A DNA stretch of 64,000 nucleotides. Source: Aphrophora alni. Taxonomy: Eukaryota; Arthropoda; Insecta; Hemiptera; Aphrophoridae. The stretch is taken from the NCBI GenBank assembly GCA_963513935.1, contig OY740765.1, forward strand, positions 115,077,362-115,141,361, read 5' to 3'. Shown one piece after another: positions 22,975 to 33,785 of this stretch. Position 1 is the first letter of the stretch. Each line of letters starts with the position of its first letter. Position numbers and translations under genes: made by a program. Under the pieces are notes generated by a model that made no database searches, was not told where the DNA came from, and saw nothing but the letters and a program-made list of their open reading frames with translations.

Positions 22975-23810
22975 ACAAAGTTGTACTCTTTTGTTATATT
23001 GTTTCTGTTAACAAATTATTTGACTATAGATTATCAGTTCACCTTTAATCTTTCTATTATTGTATTTGTAGCCATATCCGATTGCTATTGTATATATAAC
23101 ACGATCTTATTTATACTTGCCTTAGCAATTCATTTTTGGACGTTTTCACTGTTTACAGCTGAACATCTCATTTATGAGAATCATACTTATACCAATATTG
23201 AAATAAATATGGTAATCTTGAATTGTTGCAGTAAAGGGCACAAAATGAACACTTTGGAGGCTTACCATATTTATAATGTTTGCAAAAAGGACAAAGATAA
23301 ATTATTAAATGACCAGACACAATTCCAGGCAAACATGATATTTGATTTAATAGATAAGATTTCTCCCCCACCTCATTGATGACTGCCTAGTTTGAACATA
23401 TATTTTACAGTATGAGATTTAATAGAATTGATGACAGTCACAACTGTGACTCGAAAAAACTTACCAAGTGATTCAAATGCTTGACCAAGTGTCGTAATGT
23501 GTTTTTACTATAGTTTTATTTTGTTTGTGCATTAAATGTGATATTAATATGTTAATAAGTGTAAATACGAGAAAAGTGTTTTTGTAATATTAGTTCTGAT
23601 GATGCCTGAAATGAATAGGTTAAACAGTGAAAACGTCTAAAAATGAATTGCTAAGGCAAGTATAAATAAGATCGTATTATTTAATCTTTCAACGAAAGAT
23701 GATTATCACTATACTCAGATTAATTTCAAAAACAGTTCACTGATGCATGATGTGGATGCAGACTTTAGTAACAAATTCTTTGTCTATTCTACCTGTTAAA
23801 GTTGAACTCT
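22975..23810 (+). repeat. ATRN: Exon-6 copy split by a Penelope-like insertion
   Basis: The left half begins near 22,980, where the acceptor is mutated (TTAACAAATT instead of TTAACAGATG). It runs to TTTAATCTTTC at 23,044-23,054. The right half resumes with the same 11 bases at 23,680-23,690 and continues ACGAAAGATGATTATC to the usual CTACCTGTTAAAG end. The intervening 625 bp is the element below. Confidence 0.8.
23055..23679 (+). mobile_element. Penelope-like element, short copy with 11-bp target duplication
   Basis: It is flanked by a direct 11-bp duplication, TTTAATCTTTC. The + strand reads TAEHLIYENHTYTNIEINM, then KGHKMNTLEAYHIYN, then LLNDQTQFQANMIFDLI. This matches the C-terminal end of Penelope GIY-YIG ORFs; the catalytic part is missing. 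About 57 bp near each end are inverted copies of each other (ACGATCTTATTTATACTTGC at about 23,099 and its complement at about 23,655-23,675). A CTGATGA...GAAAA pair lies at 23,596-23,633. Confidence 0.75.
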
Positions 23811-23819
23811 TTTGTTATA

Positions 23820-24000
23820 TTGTTTCTGTTAACAGATGATTTGACTTAGATTATCAGTTCGCCTTTAATCTTTCAACGAAAGATGATCATCACTATACTC
23901 AAATTAATTTCAAAAACAATTCACTGAAGCATGATGTGGATGCAGACTTTAGTAACAAATTCTTTGTCTATTCTACCTGTTAAAGTTGAACTCTTTTGTT
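23820..24000 (+). pseudogene. ATRN: Exon-6 copy immediately upstream of the real exon
   Basis: The exon part begins at 23,836, 184 bp before the real exon start. The acceptor TGTTAACAG is intact. One base is lost (GACTTAGATT for GACTATAGATT), so the frame hits TAG after DLT. It is otherwise very close to the real exon, with CAACGAAAG for CAAAGAAAG and CATGATG for CCTGATG. It is the most recent-looking junction of the array. Confidence 0.8.
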
Positions 24001-24019
24001 ATATTGTTTCTGTTAACAG

Positions 24020-24184
24020 ATGATTTGACTATAGATTATCAGTTCACCTTTAATCTTTCAAAGAAAGATGATCGTCATTATACTCAGATTAATTTCAAAA
24101 ACAGTCCGCCTAAACCTGATGTAGATGCAGACTTCAGTATCACATGTTCTGTAATGGCTAAGATGAATATTACTCTTAAAACTC
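24020..24184 (+). CDS. ATRN: Attractin-like, exon 6 in window (membrane-proximal module, N part)
   Basis: 165 nt, phase 1 to phase 1, between acceptor CTGTTAACAG and donor ACTC|GTAAGT. It encodes YDLTIDYQFTFNLSKKDDRH, then YTQINFKNSP, then CSVMAKMNITLKT. This corresponds to the beta-rich segment between the EGFs and the membrane in attractins. It has two N-glycosylation sequons (NLS, NIT). It is the only copy in the array with both full length and a consensus donor, so it is taken as the functional exon. It is symmetrical, so skipping or repeating it would keep the frame. Confidence 0.9.
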
Positions 24185-25202
24185 GTAAGTTATTTTTATT
24201 GCTTTATTTATATACATTTTAAGTATAATTTTAAAAGTTTATTTATTTATTTTTATTAAAATTAATTTTGACTGCAAAATTTGTAATGTTATGAGATCAA
24301 AAAATGTTGTGACAAACAAGTCTTTACCAAATTTGATTTTGGTCCGAAATTTCCTGAATGTTTGTACCCCTTGACAAACCAGTTTACTAAACTCACTTTA
24401 CACTTCAAGAAATCTGGAGGGCTATGACTTGAAGTGACTTTCTTCCAAGAATTGACCAGTAATAGACTTTAAAAATACCAACTTTTTGCTTAGAAATATA
24501 AGATTTTAAATTAATTTGTCTTATTATGTATTCACCACAGTGAGCAGATAAAGAGCATCTAAACAAGATTTACATTGGTTAACGTAAATCAAATTTACGT
24601 GACTGTTTAGGAAAATTATACAGTAGAGGGGTACGTTAATAAGCATGCATTATACAGTAAAATTAACAATTTTATGTTACAACCGTTAGTATTATCATAT
24701 CGAAGCCGTATTTTTTTAAATACTATAAATGACCAAATAAGTTAAACGACTTACATAAGTTTGCTTTTAATTAGTATCTAAAAATATCAGTTCTGTTTTA
24801 TGAATAATTTTCAATTTACTTTGTTTTTTTAGGAATTTAAGTAAGTTATTTAGGTAAGAATTATTTATTTGCGTTAGAAAATATTGTCCATGTAGTTAGC
24901 TAATTGTAAAGGTTTTCCTCCCCACTCCACCTAGTGGGAGGGACTAGGTCATTGACCAGGCTAATGACTTGGCTCAATGTCATTGATTGAACTAACCATA
25001 GGAAGGAGTGGGGAAAGTACTTGTATAACGGTTTATAATATTTATAGAATTAGTGCTTGTTTAATACTCAACCTCTGAAGATGGTAATTATGTTACTGAA
25101 ATGTACATAAGGAAATAAATCTTGTTTTATTGAATTGTGGTATTGGGTGTTTGATTTTAATCTTTAAGTTTGCCACAATGTGCTCAAAAGTGTAGTATTT
25201 TC
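24185..25202. other. Intron 6, 5' part, with a possible Penelope-type end
   Basis: At 24,905-25,140 there is an inverted pair (TTTTCCTCCCCACTCC and GGAGTGGGGAAAG). It is followed by CCTCTGAAGATGGTAAT..TACTGAAATG and GGAAATAAATCTTG, which looks like the terminal region of a Penelope-like element. The rest is unremarkable. Confidence 0.3.
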
Positions 25203-25420
25203 TCTTGTTGTTTAAAGACGAAAAACCTCTCAGACATCATCACCTTTTAAAATAAACACCCCCCCCCCCAGCCATTGAATACCCTTAATAGCATCAGAGT
25301 CAGAAAATAACAAGAGTTAGTCAAAAGAGACCTGATAGGAAATATGAAAAAGGAGGGATCTAACTCATTACTACATGAAAAATGGTGTAGATCTGGCTTG
25401 AATTCCTCTATATTGCCACA
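25203..25420 (+). repeat. Short interspersed family S, copy 3
   Basis: It begins TTGTTGTTTAAAGACGAAAA, then a C tract, then CATCAGAGTCAGAA, GAGTTAGTCAAAAGAGACC and GTGTAGATCTGGCTTGAAT. The 5' block is shared, inverted, with the copy at 53,640-53,880. Confidence 0.6.
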
Positions 25421-27205
25421 CCCATGCTGCCATACTTTTCTTTGCAAGTTCAGATAGACAAACCAAGACACAAAGGAGAGAGACGAGAAGAAGTAGCTTT
25501 TATTGGCAGGAAATAGATATCCTGGACCAGACAAAATAAATACAAATTGAAACATTCCTTCTATATAAAATTAGATTACATACCTGTTGCATTCCTATAG
25601 GCATAATGTTTTGATATTTTTTTTACTACATACAAATAATTATGGATTGGTTGTAAACTTTGATCCAAGTAAAACAAAAATCTAAGTGTCTGCATTGAAT
25701 TTATATCTTATTTATATCAATATGTGGGTTGAACAGTTTTAGTTTTGTGGGTTCAGGTTCGGAATATACTAGTCTGGATGAAGTTGGAGCATGCTGTCCT
25801 TGAAGTTACCAGAAATGGGCTGTTAATGGCAGCACTAGAGGCTCTAATTTCTGAGTTTCAACCCACACCATGGAGATAAAAAGTTGGAATTAATTAAAAA
25901 TATTGACAAAATGTAAATTAAATGATGGAGAATTGTGGTAAAATACATAAGGTCGGAATTAAAAACAAAAAATTGTCATAGAATGATGTTATCAATTAAT
26001 TATGAGTTGTGGGAATCTGTTTCATAAAAAACAAATCACAATAATACTGTGTGATTTTAAAACTGGGGGGGGGGGGTGGCATAAACTTTGATTGAAAATA
26101 TCAAAATTCAAACAGAATTCAATATATTTATATTCTGAATAAAGTATACATACAAAACAATTGTTCCATATTCTTTATTGTATTTATTGCCTCAATTGTA
26201 TGCTAATGAGCAAGACTGCAGTAATCATTTGGATTGTCATAATTTAAACTAAATACAAATTTAGTCACTTTACAGAGTATTATAAATAAATATAAACACA
26301 ACACAACAATAAATAACACACACACATTTTTACAGCCCCAAGTACTCTTTAACCGAACATAATGACCATTGAACCTTGTAACTCTGCAAACCTTTCAAAC
26401 TCAATAACAGATTCTCCTTTTTTCAAAAATTGTGCCAATTTATTATATAACTTAAACCAAAATAGTGCATACTGCATTCAAATATTTTTAATCTATGAAT
26501 TGAGTAATGAAGTATTTCCTTCCACATGGAGTAACCATGTTGGTGCTAAGTGACTTCACTCTGATTATATTTAAAGAATAATAAAATGTTAAAATATAAA
26601 TACTAGACAGTGTTAAAATATTTCATTTCTGAAACAAATTTAGACATAATTGTCTTAAATTTAAGATTACACATTATTCTATATATATATTTTTTTTACA
26701 TTGAAAATTTTGGCAGACTGCATCATTATCCCAGAAAATTACATATCTAAGTTGCACGTATACAACATAATATATTATCTTGATGGCGGAAATATATGAA
26801 ATAGTGTGAAGTACAAAACAAGCAGAATTAAGTTTAGCATAAAGAGAAGAATATGTTTCTTCCAGTTTAGGTTTTCATCAATTACCACTCCAAGAAACTT
26901 AGAAAATAGTCTGTAGTTGCAATAGTTTCTGAAAAGGACAAAAAAATTAAAAAATTTTTAAATTTTTGGAACTAAAATGAATTAATTAGGTTTTACTTGT
27001 ATTTAATTTCAGAGCATTTACTGAAAACCAATTTTCTGCCGTTATTAATGCTGATGTCATAGACTTCTCTAAATCTAGAATATTTATTTCAAAAACCTTA
27101 CTCTCATAATTAAAAGTGAGAGTCATTGGTTTGACTTGTACTAATAGATAAAACACTGAAAAACTTTAAAAATAAAATACATACCTCTTTATAACTGAAT
27201 TACTA
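25421..27205. other. Intron 6, middle part
   Basis: AT-rich, with a G homopolymer near 26,067-26,078. No gene or recognised repeat. Confidence 0.4.
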
Positions 27206-28116
27206 TACGAGGGGGGACCCAAAAAAAACGGGAATTTCGTCATAACTCCTTTATTTTAAAATATTTTTACACCAAATTTTGGTCACCTTCAAAGTAATTA
27301 CCATTGACTGCAATGCACTTCTATAATCGTTTCTTCCATTGTTTAATACATTGTTGATATTCACTTACTGGAATGTTCTTTAATCCATCCAACAATTTTT
27401 GTTTCACCTCTTTCACAGTCTCAAAATGTTTACCTTTCATATCCCTTTTGAGTCGGAGGAACAAAAAAAAGTCGCAAGGAGCGAGATCCTCGGTGAATGG
27501 GGGGGGGGGGGGGGTTGAGCAATTGGTGCCATACCGTTTTTTGTCAAAAACTGCTTCACAGACAGGGCGGTGTGAACAGGTGTGTTGTCATGATGGAAGA
27601 ACCAATCCCCCTGTGCACCACAAATCCGCCCTTTTTCTTCTAATGTTCTCCATCAGTCATTTTCTGATTTTTCACGAACCAGAGTGTTGATTTTGTCAAT
27701 GTTGTCGTCAGTTCTTGACGTTGAAGGGTGCTTAGAACGAGGCTGGTCTTCAGTCGACATTTGTCTATTTTTAAAACGCTGAAACCACTCGTAGAAACGT
27801 CTTTTACTTAAAGTAGCTTCCCCATAAGCTGTTTTAAGCAATACAAGAGTTTCCACGGGCATTTTCCCCAACAGGAAACAAAATTTCACAGCCACACCTT
27901 GCTCCCAGCAGTCAGCCAATTTACGTTTTCGCCGAAACGGAAAAATTTCTTTCACAAAAAAAGTTCTCACAGACGAGAACCGATCCACTCTCAGCGATCC
28001 AACGTCGCACACTAACGTGTAGCAATGTGACTTGAGACTCCCTCTCCGGCCGACCGGCCACGCCCATCCCCCTCTTCTCACCAGCCCGATTCCCGTTACT
28101 TTTGGACCCTCTCGTA
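27206..28116 (-). mobile_element. mariner, internally deleted
   Basis: The terminal repeats are TACGAGGGGGGACCC...ACGGGAAT at 27,206 and, inverted, TACGAGAGGGTCCAAAAGTA ending at 28,116. TA flanks both sides (27,204-27,205 and 28,117-28,118). The - strand transposase has an N-terminal half (KFCFLLGKMPVETLVLLKTA, then FYEWFQRFKNRQMSTEDQPRS, then STSRTDDNI) and a C-terminal part with FFHHDNTPVHTALSVKQFL and, near 27,290-27,360, KCIAVNGNYFEGD. The segment with the first catalytic Asp is missing (junction near 27,650), giving about 911 bp instead of about 1.3 kb. A G tract lies at about 27,499-27,514. Intron 6 hosts it. Confidence 0.88.
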
Positions 28117-28267
28117 TATAATTTCTTCTAATCTGAATAGTGTTGTTACTGTATTGTTTTTGTATTATTTGTATTTTAATATATATATATATATATTTCA
28201 TTAGATAGGTTAATTTTGGATGAAGATTGTCCTCTGAATGTAAAATATCAACTCTTTGTTTTTTTAG

Positions 28268-28484
28268 CAAATGCAATGGAAAGGGCAGTGCTTGTCGGTG
28301 CCAACTGCTCCAGCTTTCGATCACGTTTTAACAAAGGAGATCATCAGTTCGGAGTCTCTGATAACGTGACGTTAACTACATTCTATGTATACGTTTATGA
28401 CTTTCACCCTCCGCTATGGATTCAGATTTCATTTTCACAATATCCAAAGCTAAACTTGCAGCAGTTTTTTATTACATTTTCATC
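28268..28484 (+). CDS. ATRN: Attractin-like, exon 7 in window (membrane-proximal module, C part)
   Basis: 217 nt, entering with one base carried over and leaving in phase 2. Acceptor TTTTTTTAG, donor ATC|GTAAGT. It encodes NAMERAVLVGANCSSF, then NVTLTTFYVYVYDFHPPLWI, then QISFSQ and LQQFFITFSS, running into the transmembrane helix. The FxVYVxxFxxPxxIQIxFSQ pattern followed by QFFxTF is characteristic of the attractin juxtamembrane region. Sequons: NCS, NVT. Confidence 0.92.
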
Positions 28485-28960
28485 GTAAGTAAAATTTAAA
28501 TCCTTAATTTTGTATGATTTCTTAAGAGTTTACAGTAGAGATGCTATTTCTGTGTGAGTAGGAGACAGTACTGAACAGCTCCACTCCAGCTTTGGGGTGT
28601 ACAGGAGTGCCAAAAACCTGTGCTTTATCCAGAATTACTTTCATTGATTGTTTCTTTCTTGAATATAGTTCAAAATATTTAACATTCACAAAATATTATA
28701 TAATTAAGGCTCTTATACATGACAAACATCTTTGTTAATTCCTATAGCAATATAGTGAGTCTTATGGTTTTGGACAGAATAAAACTTCCCACAAACAGAG
28801 AGAAAATAAGTTTGCATCACCCATGCAGCTAAAATTGCTTTACTTTACGCTTGTATTTATACAATAGAAAGATAAGTACTCACAATATATCATTTAAGGA
28901 CTTGAATTGAAGGTGTAGTTTTTTAGCCTGCATAAATTACAACTAATTGATTTAAAGATT
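28485..28960. other. Intron 7, 5' part
   Basis: Nothing recognised. Confidence 0.35.
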
Positions 28961-28964
28961 GTTT

Positions 28965-29600
28965 TTTGAAAACTATGAAGGACGTTCAGATATAAACATG
29001 AATTTATCAGCTAAACTTAGTTTATTGAATACAATGAAATTTTATTATTACATATATTTATTGACTTGCCCACTATTATTCTATGTAGTCATCTGTCACT
29101 ACAATATACTTGTTTTAGCACTCAGGACGTTTCTTAATTTTAGAAAAGTAGAAGTCTTGTGACTGCGTGTTGACCTATTCTTGTACAGTATTATAATTAA
29201 ATGTATTTACAGTAACATTCTCATAAGAGTTAAATTTTCCCTCTCCTAAAAGTTCTTTAAATAAGCTGAAAAAGTGAGAGTTCGATGGTACTAAATCTGG
29301 ACTATATGAAGGATGAGGTAGTATATCCCACCTGAGTTTCTGCAATATTTCTATCGTCAAACCGGCAGTATTATGGCGAGCATTTTCCTGAAGGAAATTA
29401 ACTGAATGCTGAGCATTCTCCTCTTGAAACGAATCACTGGCTTCGCTTTTTTTTTTTTAATAGTAGAATAGTACTCTGTAGTGGTAGTTCCCTGTCCTGT
29501 GGAAAATCAATGTAAAGAATTCCTAATGGATCCTGAAAAAAGTGACCATGATTTTTCTTAGGTGAAAATGTGGTTTTGGTTTTCTGTGAAAGAAGTGACT
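28965..29600 (-). mobile_element. mariner fragment (catalytic and C-terminal parts)
   Basis: The - strand reads HFFQDPLGILYIDFPQ near 29,520, then LQSTILLLKK, FQEENAQHSVNFLQENAR near 29,400, and LRWDILPHPSYSPDLVPSNS near 29,300, ending with ENVTVNTFNY. Order and motifs match mariner transposases. The second catalytic residue (usually D in QDNAR or HDNA) is E here. No N-terminus or clear terminal repeats were found. It lies in intron 7. Confidence 0.7.
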
Positions 29601-30210
29601 TTGATATATCAAAGTTTATCATTGTTAACACTTTGCAGGGCCTTCTAGAGCCCTGTAATGTGTCTATTTTATTGTCCATTGAGACTTATCAAAGTTTTTT
29701 ATTGTTACGTTGTTTCAACGCTCCTTTGCACCCTGTAAAATGCTATGTTCTTGTTTACTGAATTTTATCCAAGTTTATGATTGTTAACTAGTTTTAGTGT
29801 TGCTAATTTTGTTGTTTTTAGTTTTAATTGTTTTATGTTGAGGATGCTAGTTTTTTTTAAGGCAATGAATGCGGTGGTTTTTCGTTTTTATTTATTTAAA
29901 AAAAAACTTAATTTTGCATAAGAAATTCATGGGGAATTCTTGGTGATCAAATAAATTACATTTCATTTTTCTCCCGTAATAGTAGTATATAAACATTTTT
30001 GAGGAGATGGTGGCGAATATTTTTTTGGTTTGTCTTTAGTTTCTTAGATGGGTGTGTGTGAAAATTTGTGCATTGTTTTTATACTGTATATTAAATATAA
30101 TTCCATTGTGAAACCTAAAATTACATCATATATAAACAATATTATTGCATTGAATGTATTGAATTCTATCATACGTCACGCATATTTACAGAATTTTGTA
30201 ATGTTTTCAG
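29601..30210. other. Intron 7, 3' part
   Basis: T-rich; nothing recognised. ATGTTTTCAG closes the intron. Confidence 0.35.
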
Positions 30211-30289
30211 ATGTTTCCTCGCACTACTTCTAGTTGCAGCCATTCTTTGGAAAATTAAACAGAGATATGACATGTTCAGAAGGAGACAG
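30211..30289 (+). CDS. ATRN: Attractin-like, exon 8 in window (transmembrane helix)
   Basis: 79 nt, phase 2 to phase 0, between acceptor TTTTCAG and donor ACAG|GTAATG. Joined to exon 7 it gives SCFLALLLVAAILWKIKQ, a single hydrophobic helix with a basic stop-transfer run (KIKQRYDMFRRRQ) on the cytoplasmic side. It is nearly the same as the vertebrate attractin membrane segment as I know it. It sets the type I topology of the protein. Confidence 0.93.
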
Positions 30290-31984
30290 GTAATGATTTT
30301 TTTAACCTTTGTAGGATGAACTCTGATGTATCGGAAGTAATCATTTTGGTGAAAAAGACGAACTACCAATTTATCGGAAGTTCAGAAAACAAATTTTATA
30401 TTTATTATAAGTTGTTTTAATTAAGAAGTTTTTACATTTATAGATAAATAAATAATCAATAGAGTGAAAAAGCAAATATTCACAACATGAAAGTGTCTAA
30501 ATAATAGTGAATCAGTATGTTGTACCTCAACCTTTTGTCAAGCGCTAACGATCAGCTGTCGCCGATGATTAAATAGTTAAGATAGTAGCTGTCTGGTCAC
30601 TCAGCATTATGATTATATATAGTTCATGTTTTGTGGGTTTATTTTTGAATCCATTTATCATTTGTAACTATTTATTGTTATTTTGTGTATTTAGAAATAA
30701 GTATAGAGGTTAAACCTCCAACCAGTTTGCTGCTCCCAGCCCGCAGATGAACTCGCGATATGCGACTGAATATCACTCTCTTTTCATTTCAACATTTACC
30801 CTATTAAAAATTATCATATCGTAATAATTTTTATACTGTTCAAAAGGTAATTCTTCCATAGATTCATATACATACAACCAAAAGTTCAAAAAAAACATTA
30901 AGAGTTATATTTAATAAATTGGGAAAGTTTGCGCATTACACACGATCAAGTTTCGTGACAAACTAAAACAGAAATTATGTCATCCATTCGTCTAATTTTT
31001 ACAAGCCTATGTAACTATCTAACAACTTTAATGTAATACTATTTAATAGTATTTTTCTTCTTCTTTCTAACTGTGTTTTCCAATTTATTCTAACTGTTAT
31101 AGTTTTGGATCTATAAAATTAAAACCAAATCAAGATTTTTGTATGCTTTATTCATCTAAAATATCACTTTTTTTCAATTTAACATTATTTAGTCTAGTAA
31201 AACACATGCTATCGTAATAATCAATATACTGTTGAAATCGTTAACATTCAAGCTTTCATATTCATTCAACAGATTGTGCCAAAAGCGAAACTAGAAATTC
31301 AATGAAGTTGCTTTATTTTCACGTTGGGGAGAAATCCGTCGCGGCAAGTTGTCATATAAGAAAATATGTACTATTTGTTAAATATATTTTTCAAATTGTT
31401 AATTCTTAGCCAAATACTACAAATTGACAATATCTCGTAGATTTGTTTATCCTCTTTCGAACTACGTATACGAAATTTTTATATTGGTGATAGTTTTTGA
31501 GATATATACATTCTACCAAATCGTGATTTTCTACCAAAATTAACTGGAACAGTTTGTAATGTACTGTTTTTAGTGAATTGTAAAAAACAAAGACATACTT
31601 TCATATTTTGATGAGCTGTTTTATACTGTTGAAAATATGACATTCATTTCTATGTAAATAATACAAAGCATCATGTTATAGGCCTATTTTTAGATAAGCT
31701 TATAGAACTGGAAATCTCATTACATTGACAAGTTTTGCGTCTTGTCTCAAGTATCAAATTACATGTACGTAGTAGGCCTGATTCAAGCGTGGATCATTTT
31801 ATTTCTGTTTTTTAAAACTTATTTGTTATGTAGAGTGATTTGTTTATTATAATTTGTTTATACAAGTTGTGATATGTGTGTGATTGTTTCTAGAGTTTAT
31901 GAAACAGTCCAGTGATTTTGTTTCAGGAATGACCTAGTGCAAAGTTCTAGGTTATGTCAAATTGGACCTTACTTTCTTAGGAAA
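30290..31984. other. Intron 8, 5' part
   Basis: AT-rich; no gene or recognised element. Confidence 0.4.
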
Positions 31985-32674
31985 TTCCACTCTGTCTAAT
32001 AAATTTGATTTTCTTTTTACCACATTTTATCCCCAACTATATTACAATACTTTGTATATCTGAAAGGAAAAAATAAAATAAAATAAAAAAATAAAATTGT
32101 TGTAGGATAAATATAAACTTTTCTGTGGAATTTTTACTTTCGTTATTGCACGGTTTTTTTGTTCCTGACATAATAACTCCAAAATTTTTACATCTAAAAT
32201 TTTTGGATTTACACACATAAAATCTATGTACATTTCCGAGGAAAATGTTAGTAAGTAGTTGTGATTTGGATAATGTTACTATTTTTAAAAATAGGCCTAA
32301 CTATTCAGCTATTTTATATTTTTTATGTAAACATTTTTTTCCTAATACAAATTTTATAAATTGATTTTTTTCTATTCACAACTATATTAAAAAAAATTTC
32401 TAAATCTTTAAAAAAAAATTAATGTTTGTATGATGACGTATACGCTTTTCACTTCATTGTTACACATTTTTTGATTCCTGACAAACTTACTCCAAAACAG
32501 TAAGATGTAACTTTTTTTTTTTCTTTACACAGATAAATTGTATGCACTTTCCTGAAAAAATGATGTCTTATAAGTTGGGTTTTGAATAAAATTAGAATTT
32601 TAATTTTTTTTTTACAAAATGATTATAAAAGGTGAAAAATAGCAATACTTTATAGTAGGCGGTTAGAGGGTTAA
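31985..32674 (-). repeat. TTAA-ended interspersed repeat, copy C
   Basis: Same orientation as copy A. GTTCCTGACATAATAACTCC at 32,161 and GATTCCTGACAAACTTACTCC at about 32,472 mark two related units about 310 bp apart. TTTTCTGTGGAATTTTTAC near 32,120 is shared with copies A and B. It ends GGTTAGAGGGTTAA at 32,674. The left end is unclear. Confidence 0.55.
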
Positions 32675-33093
32675 AAAATATTTAAGATCAGGTGAAGTTG
32701 ACAGATTACTTCGAAGTGAATTGTATGGTGACAATGAGCTTGATTTTTTTATTATCTGAAAATGAACCATTGAATTCTGAATCATTTGTCATGACACTGA
32801 TGGAGACACATATTATCACCCAATAGGGCTTCAACTTCCAAATTTTTATAATTTGAAATGATTTTAAACAAATGTTAGACCTAGTTCAATATCTCCAAGA
32901 ATGGCAGTTCAGCTCTCTTATCATTAAAGATAACTTTAACTTTGCCCCTCCCCCACTTGATATTTCTCTAGCTCTCCATACTGTGTAAATTTGTACAAAA
33001 GCTGCATTTACTTTTCTTATACAGCAAAGATATTGTCTACTGGATCTCCTAATTTAGTCTCTATACTTCCCAAGTAGGTAAATGCATCCACCC

Positions 33094-33785
33094 TTAACCT
33101 TTTCGGGGCTGTCGACGCGTTTACGCGACTGGAGTAAACTGTCCACACAGACTACGGTCGCGTATACACGTTTTAGAACTTTAACGTTTGAGTACTATCA
33201 TCGCTTTAACGCGACTAATATAATTCTTTTACTGACATGTACTGCAATCTATTAGCTTTAAAATGAACTATTTGCACTATCGATAGGAGGCGGCTAACAG
33301 TAGAAAATAGAGAGAATAAAATCATGTTTACTAGGTTTTGTTGAAGAGTGTTAGTAAACATGTCCGATTCTTTGCAGTCGAGTTCAGGATTTATTTCTTC
33401 TAAATATGTGGATAAATCGCGGAAATTGTATTCCAGTGAAGTTATGCTAAACGAAGAGTCAGGTGATGAATTTGATAGTGATTGTTCTAGTTATAGTTTT
33501 GATGATGATACCACATGTGGAAATGAGGTTAGTTTTAGTGATTCTGTTGTTAGTGAAGAAACTGCATCTACTTCCAATAATCAACAACAAGAAATAGAAT
33601 CTGAAATCCCAAAAAAAATTAAATTTTCAATTATTAAAAACAACATTTAGTCCTAAAGTTTGAATAGTGATAAATAATAGAAAAGAATGACTGCATGAAG
33701 GTAAGTGACATAAATACAGCTAAATAAAATAACCTAGTCTGAGCATGAAGTAGGGTTTAGAGTACGTTAGTTCCGAAAAGGTTAA
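33094..33785 (+). mobile_element. piggyBac-like deletion derivative with TTAA target duplication
   Basis: TTAA at 33,094-33,097 and 33,782-33,785 flank inverted ends CCTTTTCGGGGCTGTCG and, from the other side, CCTTTTCGGAACTAACG. GC-rich subterminal words (ACGCGTTTACGCGACTGG, TTTAACGCGAC) resemble subterminal repeats. It holds one intact short ORF (33,348-33,650). Confidence 0.75.
33348..33650 (+). CDS. Acidic Ser/Asp-rich 100-residue ORF inside the TTAA element
   Basis: 100 codons from ATG to TAG. The protein is rich in Ser, Asp and Glu (EESGDEFDSDCSSYSFDDDT) and ends in a basic run (IPKKIKFSIIKNNI). piggyBac-type transposases commonly start with such an acidic, low-complexity region, so this is most simply the retained N-terminus of a transposase whose catalytic core is deleted. 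A shorter start (MSDSLQ, 33,360) is equally possible. Expression is unproven. Confidence 0.4.
   Translation: MLVNMSDSLQSSSGFISSKYVDKSRKLYSSEVMLNEESGDEFDSDCSSYSFDDDTTCGNEVSFSDSVVSEETASTSNNQQQEIESEIPKKIKFSIIKNNI

Noticed and set aside
22966..23379. 137-codon + strand ORF as an independent gene
   Set aside because: It starts in a copy of the exon-6 junction and continues into the Penelope-like element; a composite chance frame.
27653..28324. 223-codon - strand ORF as a host gene
   Set aside because: Its C-terminal half is mariner transposase and its N-terminal part is out-of-frame sequence crossing the element's terminal repeat and part of attractin exon 7.
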